Source of the DNA: Candidatus Termititenax sp.
GTDB lineage: Bacteria > Margulisbacteria > Riflemargulisbacteria > GWF2-35-9 > DYQY01
Length of the DNA stretch: 53,582 nucleotides
Assembly (NCBI GenBank): GCA_020719045.1
Contig: DYQY01000001.1
Span: 1-53,582, forward strand
Direction: 5' to 3'
The notes under the pieces: generated by a model
What the model was told of the DNA's origin: nothing
Database searches by the model: none
The model's input: the letters and a program-made list of their open reading frames with translations, nothing else
Shown here: positions 43,681 to 53,582 of the stretch, in pieces
How positions within the stretch are numbered: the stretch's first letter is position 1
How the letters are laid out: the number at the start of each line of letters is the position of its first letter
Position numbers and translations under genes: made by a program

Positions 43681-43967
43681 TAGCTTCTAGAAATGCCGAA
43701 ATATTCCTTTAAAAAGCCATCGTAAACTTCTGACATGTTTTTTGTGTTCACACAATAAAAAACGTTTCTACCTTGCTTTCTTGAATCGAGCAGTCCTACG
43801 TTCTTTAAGTAGTTCAAATGATGAGAGGTTGTGGATTGTTCCATAAAAAAACTTTTCTCTATATCAGAAGCACATAATTCGCCTTCTCTAAATAATTTTA
43901 GAATTATTTCTAGTCTTTCCTCATTTGCTAACGCTCTAAAAAGTTTTATGTATTTGTCTTTATCCAC
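43680..43967 (-). CDS. ArsR-family winged-helix transcriptional regulator
   Basis: A 95-aa HTH protein with LFRALANEERLEIILKLFREGELCASDIEKSF and the recognition helix region MEQSTTSHHLNYLKNVGLLDSRKQGRNVFYCV. The classic ELCVCDL metal site is replaced by ELCASDIE, leaving one Cys, so alpha3-type As/Cd sensing is unlikely. The start is GTG with AGGAGG 8 nt upstream. It lies 12 bp after serS and one base overlaps the cNMP-binding protein gene. Confidence 0.9.
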   Translation of the reverse strand: MDKDKYIKLFRALANEERLEIILKLFREGELCASDIEKSFFMEQSTTSHHLNYLKNVGLLDSRKQGRNVFYCVNTKNMSEVYDGFLKEYFGISRS

Positions 43968-43979
43968 GATATGTTCCTC

Positions 43980-45242
43980 CTAATTTATATTAATTATCTC
44001 TGTTTTTAAATAATCTTGCAATAAGAAAGGCACTTTTATGCTTCCGTCTTTTTGTTGATAGTTTTCTAAAATTGCGGCAACTGTTCTTCCTATAGCAAGC
44101 CCTGAGCCGTTTAGTGTATGAACTAGCGTGGTGTTACTTTGTGCATCTTTGTATCTTATTTTTGCTCTTCTTGCCTGGAAATCCAAGAAATTACTACAAG
44201 AAGATATTTCTCTATACGTGTTTTGTGATGGTAACCAGACCTCTAAATCGTAAGTTTTAGCAGATGAAAAACCTAAATCGCCTGAGCAAAGTTGTACTTT
44301 TCTATATGGAAGTTCCAATTTCTGCAAAATATCCTCTGCATCTGCTGTGAGCTTTTCCAGCATTTGCATACTTTCTTCTGGCTTTGAATACATTACTAAC
44401 TCAACTTTATTAAACTGATGCTGTCTAATAAGGCCTGCGGTGTCTTTACCATAACTTCCTGCTTCTTTTCTAAAACATGGTGTGTATGCACAAAACAACT
44501 TTGGCAATGATTCGCCTAGCATAATCTCATCAGCATATAAGTTAGTTACAGGAACTTCTGCTGTTGGAATTAAATATAATTGCCCGCTTTCTTCATCGCT
44601 TGCACACTTATATAAATCTTCCTCAAACTTAGGCAACTGACCTGTCCCTTGCATTGTTTGTCTTGTAACTAAAAAAGGTGGGAGTATTTCTAAATAACCT
44701 TTTGCAGAGTGCGTCTCAAGCATAAAGTTAATAAGAGCTCTCTCTAGTTTAGCTCCATATCCTTTATAGACCGTAAATCTACTACCTGACAGCTTAACTC
44801 CTCTCTCAAAATCCAGAATGTCTAAATCCTTGCCGATTTGGTCATGCGATTTAACCTCAAAATCAAATTTCTTTGGCTCTCCCCATTTAAAAACTTCAAT
44901 ATTATTATCAGAACACTCGCCAATTGGAGTATCTTCAGTAATAACGTTAGGGAAATATAACGATTTTTGCTCACAAACTGCTTGTTTTTCCTTTTGCTCA
45001 ACCATTAGTTGCTTAATGGTTTCTGATAATTCTTTTAGCTGATTAAGCTGTTCCTGCGTTGGCTTTCCTTTTGGGGTAAGCCTATTTTGCTCAGCTTTCA
45101 ATTGTTCAACTTTAGTCAAAATCTCTCTATATTCTTTGTCTTCCTTTATCCATTCATCAAGAATAACTGTGTCCTGTTTTCTTGCTTGTAAGCATTTTCT
45201 TACAAAAGACTCTTCTTCTCTTATCATCTTAGCTGCTAGCAT
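43980..45242 (-). CDS. serS: Seryl-tRNA synthetase
   Basis: Class II aminoacyl-tRNA synthetase of 420 aa. The N-terminal coiled-coil tRNA-binding arm is at about residues 30-100. Motif 2 is [26 protein letters not shown] and motif 3 is [20 protein letters not shown]; the TAEVP serine-binding loop is present. It overlaps the dCMP deaminase gene by 7 bp and leads into the ArsR/cNMP pair. Confidence 0.98.
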   Translation of the reverse strand: MLAAKMIREEESFVRKCLQARKQDTVILDEWIKEDKEYREILTKVEQLKAEQNRLTPKGKPTQEQLNQLKELSETIKQLMVEQKEKQAVCEQKSLYFPNVITEDTPIGECSDNNIEVFKWGEPKKFDFEVKSHDQIGKDLDILDFERGVKLSGSRFTVYKGYGAKLERALINFMLETHSAKGYLEILPPFLVTRQTMQGTGQLPKFEEDLYKCASDEESGQLYLIPTAEVPVTNLYADEIMLGESLPKLFCAYTPCFRKEAGSYGKDTAGLIRQHQFNKVELVMYSKPEESMQMLEKLTADAEDILQKLELPYRKVQLCSGDLGFSSAKTYDLEVWLPSQNTYREISSCSNFLDFQARRAKIRYKDAQSNTTLVHTLNGSGLAIGRTVAAILENYQQKDGSIKVPFLLQDYLKTEIININ

Positions 45243-45772
45243 TTGAAGTTATACCTTTCTCTTTCTTCGTCTGAAAGTTCAACATTCTGTATCTTTTCTT
45301 TCTCGTATGATTCCTCAAAAAGACATACTTCTATTTTAGACTCCATAAGCATTTGAACCGAAAGCTCATCAGGGTAATAACCCTTAAATACTATGCGCTC
45401 AATTCCTGCATTAATCATCATTTTAGAACAAATTACACATGGCATATGTGTGCAATATAAGGTTGCCCCACTAATATTAACGCCATGTCTTGCTGCTTGA
45501 ATAATAGCGTTCTGCTCGGCATGTAGGCCCCTACAAAGCTCATGATGCGTTCCGGAAGGCACTTGCAACTGATCTCTAAGACATCCAACCTCTGTTGCAT
45601 GCTTCATGCCGTTTGGTGCCCCATTATATCCCGTAGATAGAATCTGCTTATCTTTCACAATTACTGCTCCGATTTTACGCTTCAAACACGTAGCACGAGT
45701 CGATACCTCTTCAGCAATATTCATAAAATATGTATCCCAGCTTGGACGCTTTAGATATGCTTCTTTATTCAC
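45236..45772 (-). CDS. dCMP deaminase (ComEB-like)
   Basis: Zinc deaminase of 178 aa that converts dCMP to dUMP for dTTP synthesis. The zinc motif is [11 protein letters not shown] with the distal [18 protein letters not shown]; substrate-binding NGAPNG and [13 protein letters not shown] are also present. It lies 9 bp after glyA and 6-7 bp over serS. Co-transcription with glyA is sensible, since one-carbon units from GlyA feed thymidylate synthesis. Confidence 0.94.
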   Translation of the reverse strand: MNKEAYLKRPSWDTYFMNIAEEVSTRATCLKRKIGAVIVKDKQILSTGYNGAPNGMKHATEVGCLRDQLQVPSGTHHELCRGLHAEQNAIIQAARHGVNISGATLYCTHMPCVICSKMMINAGIERIVFKGYYPDELSVQMLMESKIEVCLFEESYEKEKIQNVELSDEERERYNFKC

Positions 45773-45781
45773 AAATATCCC

Positions 45782-47026
45782 CTAAGAATACAATGGAAAT
45801 TTAGCACAAAGATTAGCTACTTTGCCTGCAACTTCCATATGAACTTTCTCGTCTTCAATATTCTCTAATACGTCAGCAATTAAATTAGCAATCAAAATCA
45901 TTTCTGACTCTTTCATTCCTCTTGTTGTCATTGCAGGGGAACCTATTCTAATTCCACTAGTTATAAAAGGACTTTCTGTCTCAAATGGAATCGTGTTCTT
46001 ATTAACAGTTATTCCAACTTCATCCAGAGTAGCTTCTGCTTGTTTACCAGTTAAACCTTTTGCCTTAACATCTACAAGTAGTAAATGATTATCCGTTCCC
46101 CCTGATACTATCCTAAACTCTCTTTCAGATAAAGTTCTAGCAATAGCAGCTGTATTTTTAACAACTTGCTCTTGATATGTCTTGAAACCTGGCTCAAGTG
46201 CTTCTTTAAATGCAACTGCTTTTCCAGCAATAATATGCATTAATGGTCCGCCCTGAATTCCGGGAAATACTGCTCTGTTTATATCTTTAGCATACTTTTC
46301 TTTGCAAAGAATTAGCCCGCCTCTTGGTCCTCTTAATGTCTTATGCGTTGTTGTTGTTACAACATCACAAAAAGGAACTGGGTTAGGATGTAATCCAGTT
46401 GCCACAAGACCAGCTATATGAGCCATATCAACGAATAATAACGCACCAACCTTATTAGCAATCTGCTTCATTCTTGCAAAATCAATAATTCTTGGATATG
46501 CACTTGCTCCTCCAACTATCATCTTTGGCTTATGTTCAACTGCTAACGCTTCTAACTTATCGTAATCGATTCTTTCATCTTCTTTGGAAACACCATAAGC
46601 AACAAACTTGTATAAAAGACCTGAAATATTTAATGGATGACCGTGTGTTAAATGCCCACCATGCGAAAGGTCTAGACCTAAAACCACATCTCCTGGACTT
46701 AGTAACGCCTGATAAACTGCTGTGTTAGCTTGAGCGCCTGAATGAGGCTGTACGTTTGCATGCTCAGCACCAAATAATTCCTTTGCTCTATCAATTGCTA
46801 ACTGTTCTGCAACATCAACATGCTCACATCCACCATAGTATCTTTTACCTGGGTATCCTTCAGCATATTTATTAGTAAGTACTGAACCACAAGCTGCCAT
46901 TACAGCTCTTGAAGTAAAGTTTTCAGAAGCAATAAGCTCTATTTTGTTTTGCTGTCTATTTAACTCCTTCTCTATTGCATCGGCTAACATTGGGTCTACT
47001 TGTTTGGTATATTCTAATGAAAACAT
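45782..47026 (-). CDS. glyA: Serine hydroxymethyltransferase
   Basis: PLP enzyme that converts serine to glycine and makes 5,10-methylene-THF. 414 aa. N-terminal [33 protein letters not shown], the PLP lysine in [16 protein letters not shown] and [11 protein letters not shown] are all intact. AAAGGAG precedes the ATG by about 6 nt. It is the first gene of the glyA-dCMP deaminase-serS-arsR-cNMP operon. Confidence 0.98.
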   Translation of the reverse strand: MFSLEYTKQVDPMLADAIEKELNRQQNKIELIASENFTSRAVMAACGSVLTNKYAEGYPGKRYYGGCEHVDVAEQLAIDRAKELFGAEHANVQPHSGAQANTAVYQALLSPGDVVLGLDLSHGGHLTHGHPLNISGLLYKFVAYGVSKEDERIDYDKLEALAVEHKPKMIVGGASAYPRIIDFARMKQIANKVGALLFVDMAHIAGLVATGLHPNPVPFCDVVTTTTHKTLRGPRGGLILCKEKYAKDINRAVFPGIQGGPLMHIIAGKAVAFKEALEPGFKTYQEQVVKNTAAIARTLSEREFRIVSGGTDNHLLLVDVKAKGLTGKQAEATLDEVGITVNKNTIPFETESPFITSGIRIGSPAMTTRGMKESEMILIANLIADVLENIEDEKVHMEVAGKVANLCAKFPLYS

Positions 47027-47111
47027 ATGAGCTCCTTTTCTTTCTGAAATTAGATATGTGTATTTTAGCTCATTTTAGGAGAACGGTGAATACACCATAT
47101 TAAATTAATAT

Positions 47112-47152
47112 AAAAATAAACCCCAAGTTGGGGGAAGTTGGGGTTTATTTTT
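47112..47152. terminator. Intrinsic terminator downstream of hsp20
   Basis: AAAAATAAACCCCAA (47112-47126) pairs perfectly with TTGGGGTTTATTTTT (47138-47152) around an 11-nt loop. It lies between the end of the hsp20-like gene and the glyA start, both on the minus strand, so it should end hsp20 transcription before glyA. Confidence 0.88.
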
Positions 47153-47172
47153 GGATGAAAACCAGAAGGTTT

Positions 47173-47508
47173 TTATTTTATTTTGATTTCGAGTTCTTTT
47201 GGTTTCTTTTCCTCTGCTTTAGGAATTACAACCTCAAGTATCCCGTTATCCGTCTTTGCATTAATTTGCTCACCTTTAACATTCTCAGGTAGAGTAAAGC
47301 TTCTTTTAAACGACACTTTCCTTATTTCCTTAATGTCGGTTCTTGGAGCAAAACGCATTCCTCCTGTTTTATGCCCTGCAGAATATGTGTTTAATGCATC
47401 AAAAAATCCATTGAATACATCAAACTCTCTTAGTGGATTGTAACCTCTGTACAGTAGTGTCCGGTAGTTTTTCAGCCGTCCGAGTTGCTTGTAAAAAGTT
47501 TCTTTCAT
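47173..47508 (-). CDS. Small heat shock protein (Hsp20) with internal deletion
   Basis: Alpha-crystallin family protein, but only 111 aa. The N-terminal arm and first strand end at RFAPRTDIKE; then it jumps to VSFKRSFTLPENV, the last third of the crystallin domain, followed by INAKTDNGILEVVIPK and a Lys/Glu tail. About 45-50 residues (middle strands and dimerisation loop) that family members have are missing, in frame. It may be a decayed chaperone or a new short form. I use the ATG at 47508; an upstream TTG at 47577 is unsupported. It is divergent from tig. Confidence 0.75.
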   Translation of the reverse strand: MKETFYKQLGRLKNYRTLLYRGYNPLREFDVFNGFFDALNTYSAGHKTGGMRFAPRTDIKEIRKVSFKRSFTLPENVKGEQINAKTDNGILEVVIPKAEEKKPKELEIKIK

Positions 47509-47612
47509 TGCTATTAATTGCAATAATTTTATTAAGCATGACAAGTTATCGTTGAAAAGTTCTAGATATACACACAAATTGTTGCTCTAAGATTTCTCAA
47601 TCTTGTAAACCG

Positions 47613-47639
47613 TGATAGAATTGTTTATTAAATAGGAGG
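47613..47639 (+). promoter_or_regulatory. Extended -10 promoter and RBS of tig operon
   Basis: TG-A-TAGAAT (47613-47621) is identical to the element before the GlmU-like gene. AGGAGG (47634-47639) is 12 nt before the tig ATG at 47652. An out-of-frame ATG at 47642 opens a 6-codon frame (MILNES) that may be chance. Confidence 0.55.
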
Positions 47640-47651
47640 CGATGATTTTAA

Positions 47652-48956
47652 ATGAAAGTTAATGAACTTAAAAAAGACGGTAGTTTAGTTACGTTGGAAC
47701 TTGAGGAAGGTTACTCGGAATTAGCTAGTTATGTAGATATAAAGTATAAAAAAGAAGTAAAAAACATGAAAGTGCCTGGATTTAGAAAAGGTAAAGCACC
47801 TAAAGGTATTTTTATTAGTTATTATGGTAAAGAACGACTAGATTTTGATGCACTTATTGAGATGTTAAATGCTAAATACCCAACAATCGTTCAGGAAAAT
47901 AACTTAGAAGTTATTGATCAGCCAAAGGATTTTGACATTGTTCAACTAGAAGAAGGAAAACCAATTAAGGTTAAGCTTTCAGTTGAAGTTAAGCCAGAAG
48001 CTAAGATTTCTAAATACAAAGGACTTAAGCTAGAAAAAGACTTTGTTAAGGTAACAGACGCTGATGTTCAAGCAGAGCTAGAAGCACTTGCTGATAAGCA
48101 TATTGATTACGATTTAGATGATAATGCTGCAATTAAAGACGGTGACTTGGTTACGGCTAGTATTAACGCAACGATTGGGTCAGAGCCATATTCTCCCTGG
48201 ACAAGAGAAAGTGATGTGTTTAAAGCTGGCAAAAGTATTATTGGTCCAAAGTTTGATAGTGCATTATATGGTCTAAAAGCGAATGAAGAGAAAACTTTTT
48301 CAATAGAGTTTCCTAAAGATACTCCTAATAAAGAGATTGCTAATAAAGCAGTTGATTTTACTGTAAAAATTAACAAAGTTAAGTCAGCAAAGATACCAAA
48401 AATTACTGACGAATTTATTGCAGAAAAAACAGAAAGCATGTCATTAGCTGATTACAAGAAGGAAACTGAAGAAAAACTTAGAGCTAATATGGAGCTTGCT
48501 TCCGAGAATAAGCTTAAAGAAGATGTTTCTAAATGGGTTATCGATAATGTAAAGGTTGATGTTCCAAGAGTAATGATTGAAAGAGAAATCGATTATTTGC
48601 TTAAGAGAATGGAAAACGGTCTTCGTATGTACAATATGGGATTAGATAGTTATTTAAGTATTGTGAAAAAGTCTATTGAGGAATTGCGAAGTGACTATGA
48701 AAAAGAAGCTATGGATACAGTTAAACTTAGATTAGGTCTTGAAGCTATAGCAACAGAAGAAAATATTAAAGCTTCAGCTGAAGATATAGCGGAAGAGATT
48801 GAAGAGTCTATTAAAGACCAAAAAGATGAAGCAACAAAAAGTGATTATCGTAAACAGCTAGAGTCTGTTAGGGAAAACATTGCTGAATCTGTTACGAGCA
48901 AGAAAGTTATAGATTTTATTCTTGAAAACGCAAAGATAAAGAAAAAAAATAAATAA
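47652..48956 (+). CDS. tig: Trigger factor chaperone/peptidyl-prolyl isomerase
   Basis: Ribosome-bound chaperone of 434 aa. The ribosome-binding signature is VPGFRKGKAPKGIF (GFRxGxxP). A PPIase (FKBP-like) domain follows at about residues 150-235 and the helical C-terminal arms to the end. It is the first gene of tig-clpP-clpX-lon, a classic order in bacteria. Spacing to clpP is 15 bp. Confidence 0.96.
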   Translation: MKVNELKKDGSLVTLELEEGYSELASYVDIKYKKEVKNMKVPGFRKGKAPKGIFISYYGKERLDFDALIEMLNAKYPTIVQENNLEVIDQPKDFDIVQLEEGKPIKVKLSVEVKPEAKISKYKGLKLEKDFVKVTDADVQAELEALADKHIDYDLDDNAAIKDGDLVTASINATIGSEPYSPWTRESDVFKAGKSIIGPKFDSALYGLKANEEKTFSIEFPKDTPNKEIANKAVDFTVKINKVKSAKIPKITDEFIAEKTESMSLADYKKETEEKLRANMELASENKLKEDVSKWVIDNVKVDVPRVMIEREIDYLLKRMENGLRMYNMGLDSYLSIVKKSIEELRSDYEKEAMDTVKLRLGLEAIATEENIKASAEDIAEEIEESIKDQKDEATKSDYRKQLESVRENIAESVTSKKVIDFILENAKIKKKNK

Positions 48957-48971
48957 AGAGGAGATGACAGT

Positions 48972-49556
48972 ATGAATTTAGTGCCTATGGTCATTGAGCA
49001 AACTGGAAGAGGGGAACGTTCTTATGATATTTACTCTCGTTTATTAAAAGAAAGAATTATTTTTGTAGGTGGAGAGATAAATGACGATTCAGCTGATTTA
49101 GTTGTTTCTCAGTTACTATTTTTGGAAGCAGAGAACCCAGAAAAAGACGCTTTTATGTATGTAAACAGTCCTGGAGGGGTTGTAACCGCTGGTCTCGCTA
49201 TTTTCGATACTATGAGATACATCAAGACGCCTGTCTCAACGATTTGCTTAGGACAAGCTGCAAGCATGGGTGCTATTTTATTAACAGCAGGAGCTAAAGG
49301 TAAGCGTTATGCATTGCCAAGCTCAAGGATTATGATTCATCAGCCATTAGGTGGTGCTCAAGGTCAGGCAACTGATATTGAGATACAGACAAAGGAAATT
49401 CTTAGATTAAAGCAATATCTAAATGAGATTCTAGTTGAACAAACTGGTCAGCCAATGGATGTAATTAAAAAAGATACAGATAGGGACTTCTTTTTGTCAG
49501 CACAGGAAGCAGTTGCTTATGGGCTTATTGACGAGGTTTTAGTCTCTAAGGCTTAA
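48972..49556 (+). CDS. clpP: ATP-dependent Clp protease proteolytic subunit
   Basis: Serine peptidase of 194 aa forming the double-heptamer chamber used by ClpX. The catalytic Ser is near residue 98 ([11 protein letters not shown]), His near 123 ([12 protein letters not shown]) and the Asp in TDRDFF. The N terminus [25 protein letters not shown] is typical and short, with little propeptide. AGGAG precedes the ATG. clpX starts 4 bp after its stop. Confidence 0.98.
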   Translation: MNLVPMVIEQTGRGERSYDIYSRLLKERIIFVGGEINDDSADLVVSQLLFLEAENPEKDAFMYVNSPGGVVTAGLAIFDTMRYIKTPVSTICLGQAASMGAILLTAGAKGKRYALPSSRIMIHQPLGGAQGQATDIEIQTKEILRLKQYLNEILVEQTGQPMDVIKKDTDRDFFLSAQEAVAYGLIDEVLVSKA

Positions 49557-49560
49557 CTAT

Positions 49561-50796
49561 ATGACAAAAGATAAGAAGATTTGTATATTCTGTGGTGTGA
49601 CTGAAAAAGAAGCTGATTACTTCTTTAAAAGTGACCTAGAAGGATACGAAGATAATTATATTTGTGATAAATGTCTTGAGGCAGGTCATGAAATAATTAA
49701 CCAAGCAGCAGCTGGTAAGGATTTTGAGTTAAAGGTAATTAAGCCAAAAGAGATTAAGAACTATCTGGATCAGCATATTATTGGTCAGGATACTGGCAAG
49801 AAAGTAATATCTGTAGCTGTGTATAATCATTACAAAAGACTACTTCATGTTTCACAAGCGCTTAGTAATGATGTTGAGATTCAAAAATCTAACATTTTAT
49901 TAGTAGGTCCAACAGGATCAGGAAAGACTTTATTTGCACAAGTTCTAGCAAAGTTACTAGACGTTCCATTTACAATCGCTGATGCTACAACACTAACAGA
50001 GTCTGGCTATGTTGGAGAAGATGTTGAGTCTGTTATTTTTCGTTTATTACAAATAGCTAATGATGATATTGAGAAAGCGGAGCGAGGTATAATTTATATT
50101 GATGAAATAGATAAGATTTCTCGTCTTAGTGAAAACCGTTCAATTACTAGAGATGTTTCAGGAGAAGGTGTTCAGCAATCATTACTCAAATTGTTAGAAG
50201 GAACTGTTGTTAATGTTCCGATGCATCCTGGAAGAAAACATCCACATGATGATTTTGTACAAGTAGACACAAAGAATATCCTCTTCATCTGTGGAGGAGC
50301 TTTTGATGGTTTAGATGAAATCATGGAAAAGAGAATGAATAAGGGTGTTATTGGTTTCCTAAGTGGAGACGGTGACGATGCAGAAGCTCAAAAGCAAGTT
50401 GAGACAGAAGACCTTATTAAGTATGGAATTATTCCAGAACTTGTAGGCAGATTACCAATAGTTTGTTCACTGGAAGCATTAACAGAAGAACAGATGGTAC
50501 AGATTTTAACAGAGCCTAAAAATGCTTTGGTTAAACAGTACAAGAAATTGATGGAATATGATAATGTAGAATTAGAGTTTACGGTTGAGGCTTTGAATGT
50601 TATTGCAAGATTAGCTGTTGATAAAAAGATGGGGGCAAGAGCTTTGAGGGCAATCACTGAGCAATTAATGTTAGAATATATGTATGACCTTCCTACAGAT
50701 GAAAAGAGTAGTAAGAAAGTGAAAATCAAAATAACAGAGAAAGATATCATTGGCAGATTCCCCAAAGCAGAAAAGCTCGGGAAAAATGTGGCATAA
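49561..50796 (+). CDS. clpX: ATP-dependent Clp protease ATP-binding subunit ClpX
   Basis: AAA+ unfoldase of 411 aa. The N-terminal zinc finger is [14 protein letters not shown] with CDKCLE. Walker A is GPTGSGKT, Walker [11 protein letters not shown], pore loop GYVGED, sensor regions near [10 protein letters not shown] and GARALRAI. The IGF-type loop that docks to ClpP seems to be IGFLSGDG. It overlaps lon by 11 bp. Confidence 0.98.
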   Translation: MTKDKKICIFCGVTEKEADYFFKSDLEGYEDNYICDKCLEAGHEIINQAAAGKDFELKVIKPKEIKNYLDQHIIGQDTGKKVISVAVYNHYKRLLHVSQALSNDVEIQKSNILLVGPTGSGKTLFAQVLAKLLDVPFTIADATTLTESGYVGEDVESVIFRLLQIANDDIEKAERGIIYIDEIDKISRLSENRSITRDVSGEGVQQSLLKLLEGTVVNVPMHPGRKHPHDDFVQVDTKNILFICGGAFDGLDEIMEKRMNKGVIGFLSGDGDDAEAQKQVETEDLIKYGIIPELVGRLPIVCSLEALTEEQMVQILTEPKNALVKQYKKLMEYDNVELEFTVEALNVIARLAVDKKMGARALRAITEQLMLEYMYDLPTDEKSSKKVKIKITEKDIIGRFPKAEKLGKNVA

Positions 50797-53164
50797 ACGA
50801 CAACCAGTAATACCTCTTAAAAATATTGTCATTTACCCTAATATCATTATCCCTGTGTTTGTTGGAAGAAATCGCTCTTTACATGCGTTACTAAGTATAG
50901 TTAAAGATGTTTCCAATAAGTCAAAAGAAATAATTTTTGTTCTTCAATCAAACGCAAATGACGAACCAATCTCCGAAAACTTATATGGTGTAGGAATTCT
51001 GGCTGAGTTAACTAGTATAAAGCGATTAGACAAAAGTACATATAAGGTATTAGTTAACGGCATGAAACGTGTTGCTTGGCAGAAAGTGGAGGATAATGGC
51101 AAGTTCTTTACTGTAAAATCAATCGTGCTTGAAACCATTGATACATTAACTTCTGAACAAAAGATTGCTTATCAAAGCAGAATTTCCGAGACACTAAAGA
51201 CGTATCTTAATTTTCATAAAAATATCTCAGCAAAAATTATTCAAGAAATGATAAACGAGTCCTCGCTTGAGCAAATGATTTATGTGATTTCTCATTTTCT
51301 GATGTTTCAAGTTGAGAAGAAGCAAGGTATTTTGGAAGAAAATGATTTGAAAACAAGGGCAGATATGTTGCTTGATTTGCTTGAGTCAGAAACAGAAATA
51401 ACGGAGCTTGAGGATAACTTGCATGTTGCAGTTAAGGAAAGAGTGGAGAAAAGTCAGAAGGAATTCTATCTAAAAGAAAAGATGAAAGCTATCCAAGAAC
51501 AGTTAGGTTCTGATACTGAGTATATTGATGAGATTAGTGACTATAAAGAAAAAATAGAAGCATCAAAAATGCCAGATGATGTAAAGAAGAAGGCGCTTAG
51601 GGAAGTAGCTAAGTTAAGAAACGTATCAAATATGTCAGCCGAGTCAGGTGTTATTAAGGGATACCTGGAATGGTTATTAGAAGTTCCTTGGTCTTCTAGT
51701 TTTAATAAAGATGATTTGGATATAAGCTCCTGCAAAAGGCTACTTAACATGAACCATTATGGTTTAGAGAAGGTTAAGGAAAGAATAATTGAGTTTCTTG
51801 GAGTAGTTAAGCTTACTGGTAATGTTCAGGGGTCAATACTTTGTTTGGCTGGTCCAAGTGGAGTAGGCAAGACAAGTATAGTTAAATCTATTGCTCAGGC
51901 AATGGGTAAAGAGTTTTTTAAAATATCACTAGGTGGCCTTAATGATGAGTCGGAGTTAAGAGGTCATCGTAGAGCTTATGTTGGAGCAATGCCGGGCAGG
52001 ATTGTTCAGGCACTACATTCAACTGGGAAGAGAGACTCCGTGATATTGCTTGATGAGATTGATAAGCTTTCTACAAGGCTTAATAGTAACCCATCAGCAG
52101 TGCTCTTAGAGATTTTAGATCCAGAGCAAAATAAGCAGTTTTATGATTATTATTTAGAGGTTCCTTATGATATTAGCAATGTATTATTCGTAGCTACAGC
52201 AAATAATGTTCAGGATATTCCTTCTCCGTTACTTGATAGAATGGAAGTTATAAAGTTAAGTGGATATTCACTTGAAGAGAAGCGAAGTATTGTAAAAGAA
52301 CATCTTTGGCCTAAGCTTGTTAAAGCACATGGATTAGATGTAAATGATTTAGAGATATCAGACGGTGCAATAGATGAGATAATTATAAAATACACAAGCG
52401 AGTCAGGACTAAGGCAACTCGAAAGGGAATTGTCGACTATAATAAGGAAGATGGTTCTAGAAAAACTTGCAACCAACAAGAAAACAAAGATAACGACTAA
52501 AATGGTAGTTGACTTGTTAGGTTTTTCTAAGTATTCATATAACAACATTCCTGATAAGCCAACAGTTGGAACAGCGATTGGTTTAGCCTACACTGAGCGT
52601 GGTGGTGCAATAATGCCTATAGAGGTTTCTGTCTTTAAGGGTGGAGGAGAAGTTAAGTTAACTGGCAAAATGGGTGAAGTGATGCAAGAGTCAGCACAGG
52701 CAGCTATAAGCTATGTTCGGTTTGTTTCTGCTCGTTTAAACATTAAGTCATCATTCTATAAAGACAATGATATTCACATTCATATTCCAGAGAACGCAGT
52801 TCCAAAGGATGGTCCTTCTGCTGGAGTGACAATTGCGGTTGCTTTAATATCGGCCCTAAAGGGAGAGTGTGTGAATAATAATGTGGCTATGACGGGCGAG
52901 ATTTCCTTGCATGGGAAGGTTCTCCCGGTTGGTGGACTCCGAGAGAAGCTCATGGCTGCTGAGCAAAATTCCCTTAAGACCGTTTTTGTTCCAAGACAGA
53001 ACCTGGAAGAGGTACGCTCAATAAAAGATTCATTTATAAACAACATAGAAATAATAGGGATTGATATGGCAGATGAAATATTTGATAGAATTTTCGTCTT
53101 TAAAAAACAAAAATTTAATGATAAAAAGCCACTTAAGAAAACAAAACTTAAATGGCTTAGTTAA
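50786..53164 (+). CDS. lon: ATP-dependent protease Lon
   Basis: Soluble LonA of 792 aa. The N-terminal substrate domain begins [22 protein letters not shown]. Walker A is GPSGVGKTS, Walker [13 protein letters not shown]. The protease Ser is in KDGPSAGVT near residue 677 and the Lys in [12 protein letters not shown] near 720. I chose the ATG at 50786, which overlaps clpX by 11 bp; a TTG at 50750 would extend further into clpX. It completes the tig-clpP-clpX-lon operon. Confidence 0.97.
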   Translation: MWHKRQPVIPLKNIVIYPNIIIPVFVGRNRSLHALLSIVKDVSNKSKEIIFVLQSNANDEPISENLYGVGILAELTSIKRLDKSTYKVLVNGMKRVAWQKVEDNGKFFTVKSIVLETIDTLTSEQKIAYQSRISETLKTYLNFHKNISAKIIQEMINESSLEQMIYVISHFLMFQVEKKQGILEENDLKTRADMLLDLLESETEITELEDNLHVAVKERVEKSQKEFYLKEKMKAIQEQLGSDTEYIDEISDYKEKIEASKMPDDVKKKALREVAKLRNVSNMSAESGVIKGYLEWLLEVPWSSSFNKDDLDISSCKRLLNMNHYGLEKVKERIIEFLGVVKLTGNVQGSILCLAGPSGVGKTSIVKSIAQAMGKEFFKISLGGLNDESELRGHRRAYVGAMPGRIVQALHSTGKRDSVILLDEIDKLSTRLNSNPSAVLLEILDPEQNKQFYDYYLEVPYDISNVLFVATANNVQDIPSPLLDRMEVIKLSGYSLEEKRSIVKEHLWPKLVKAHGLDVNDLEISDGAIDEIIIKYTSESGLRQLERELSTIIRKMVLEKLATNKKTKITTKMVVDLLGFSKYSYNNIPDKPTVGTAIGLAYTERGGAIMPIEVSVFKGGGEVKLTGKMGEVMQESAQAAISYVRFVSARLNIKSSFYKDNDIHIHIPENAVPKDGPSAGVTIAVALISALKGECVNNNVAMTGEISLHGKVLPVGGLREKLMAAEQNSLKTVFVPRQNLEEVRSIKDSFINNIEIIGIDMADEIFDRIFVFKKQKFNDKKPLKKTKLKWLS

Positions 53165-53177
53165 TGAATTCTTGTAT

Positions 53178-53199
53178 AAAAAAACAATAAAGTCTTTAT
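53178..53199 (-). terminator. Possible weak terminator of the right-edge gene
   Basis: On the minus strand ATAAAG-A-CTTTAT is followed by TGTTTTTTT. The stem is short and AT-rich. It lies between convergent lon and the partial gene. Confidence 0.3.
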
Positions 53200-53212
53200 G
53201 TCTAAAATTATT

Positions 53213-53582
53213 TTAATTAACTTTAATAAAAGCTCCATCTCTAAACACTAAGCCAGTTGTATCTGTCACGGCATTTTCTTTACTTATACCTCCAACAATT
53301 CCACCACCATCACCTAACTTGTCTATAGTAACACGTAAAAATTTATGCCATTTTTCACCAGATGGATCTTGTTTGGCTATTTCAGAAGTATCAAAAATAT
53401 ATACCTTATAGTTTGGAGTGTTTTTTAAACCAACCTGGAGATATACATAATCAGCAAAAGTTCCTTTTCTCGACATTTCTTTTGGATCGCTGACTGCTTT
53501 CACGTCAGGATAGTCTTTCAATAATGAATCAAGTGGGTTAGTAGATAAGTCGGGAGCTTCAGTGTTTATGCCAGTAGTTTTA
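53213..53582 (-). CDS. Unknown protein, C-terminal part (truncated at the right edge)
   Basis: The minus-strand frame is open to the window edge (visible part starts KTTGINTEAPDLSTNPLDSLL), so the gene begins outside. About 122 residues are seen. They are polar and end in LVFRDGAFIKVN, with Gly-rich GDGGGIVGGISKENAV. I do not recognise a family. The visible part has no membrane segment. Confidence 0.55.
   Translation of the reverse strand, partial: KTTGINTEAPDLSTNPLDSLLKDYPDVKAVSDPKEMSRKGTFADYVYLQVGLKNTPNYKVYIFDTSEIAKQDPSGEKWHKFLRVTIDKLGDGGGIVGGISKENAVTDTTGLVFRDGAFIKVN

Noticed and set aside
47642-47662. Six-codon leader peptide before tig
   Set aside because: The ATG is only 2 nt after the Shine-Dalgarno sequence, too close for efficient initiation, and nothing suggests attenuation.

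Overview
This is a chromosomal window from an AT-rich, diderm, probably anaerobic bacterium. A TonB-dependent receptor and a PorV-like barrel protein with a signal peptide imply an outer membrane. The redox genes (a NuoE/NuoF/GltD-type flavoprotein complex and ferredoxin-studded glutamate synthase subunits) suit an anaerobic, ferredoxin-rich metabolism. I cannot assign a phylum from sequence alone; a poorly cultivated lineage is likely. I see no rRNA, tRNA, CRISPR array, prophage or transposase.

Layout. 1-1.25 kb: end of a sensor kinase, a convergent response regulator and a small membrane protein. 1.3-6.4 kb (minus): five overlapping genes: TonB-dependent receptor, HAD phosphatase, His-rich membrane protein, IspH and a squalene/phytoene synthase-like enzyme. 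6.5-12 kb (plus): exported protein, RuvB, conserved small protein, HisB, PyrR, FtsH. 12.1-13.9 kb: PorV-like barrel and TPR protein. 13.9-15.9 kb (minus): GlmU-like enzyme and RsmE. 16-18 kb: unknown helical protein and GAPDH, closed by a strong terminator. 18.2-30.4 kb: nitrogen and redox island, with a glutamate-synthase-like FMN protein, a GAF-ANTAR antiterminator, a three-gene NuoE/NuoF/GltD complex resembling the Sporomusa-type transhydrogenase, and a divergent split glutamate synthase (glutaminase, FMN domain, GXGXG-GltD fusion). 30.4-30.75 kb: repeat-rich scar with a gene remnant, then TsaD. 31.9-38.7 kb (minus): complete trp operon (trpE-G-D-CF-B-A) interrupted between trpB and trpA by a DUF559 element. 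38.8-40.3 kb: SemiSWEET and a tandem phosphoribosyltransferase. 40.4-47 kb (minus): GH57-like enzyme, cNMP-binding protein, ArsR regulator, SerS, dCMP deaminase, GlyA. 47.1-53.2 kb: an internally shortened Hsp20 opposite a proteostasis operon (tig-clpP-clpX-lon), then the end of an unknown gene.

Themes. Many minus-strand operons are tightly packed with 1-26 bp overlaps. Several operon-leading genes lack a Shine-Dalgarno sequence and have a -10 box only 5-10 nt before the ATG, so leaderless or near-leaderless mRNAs look common. The strongest points for follow-up are the ANTAR-type hexaloop RNA in front of the glutamate-synthase-like gene, the DUF559 insertion with a reconstructable empty site, a perfect 24-bp palindrome over the trpE start, and the paired redox and glutamate synthase operons.
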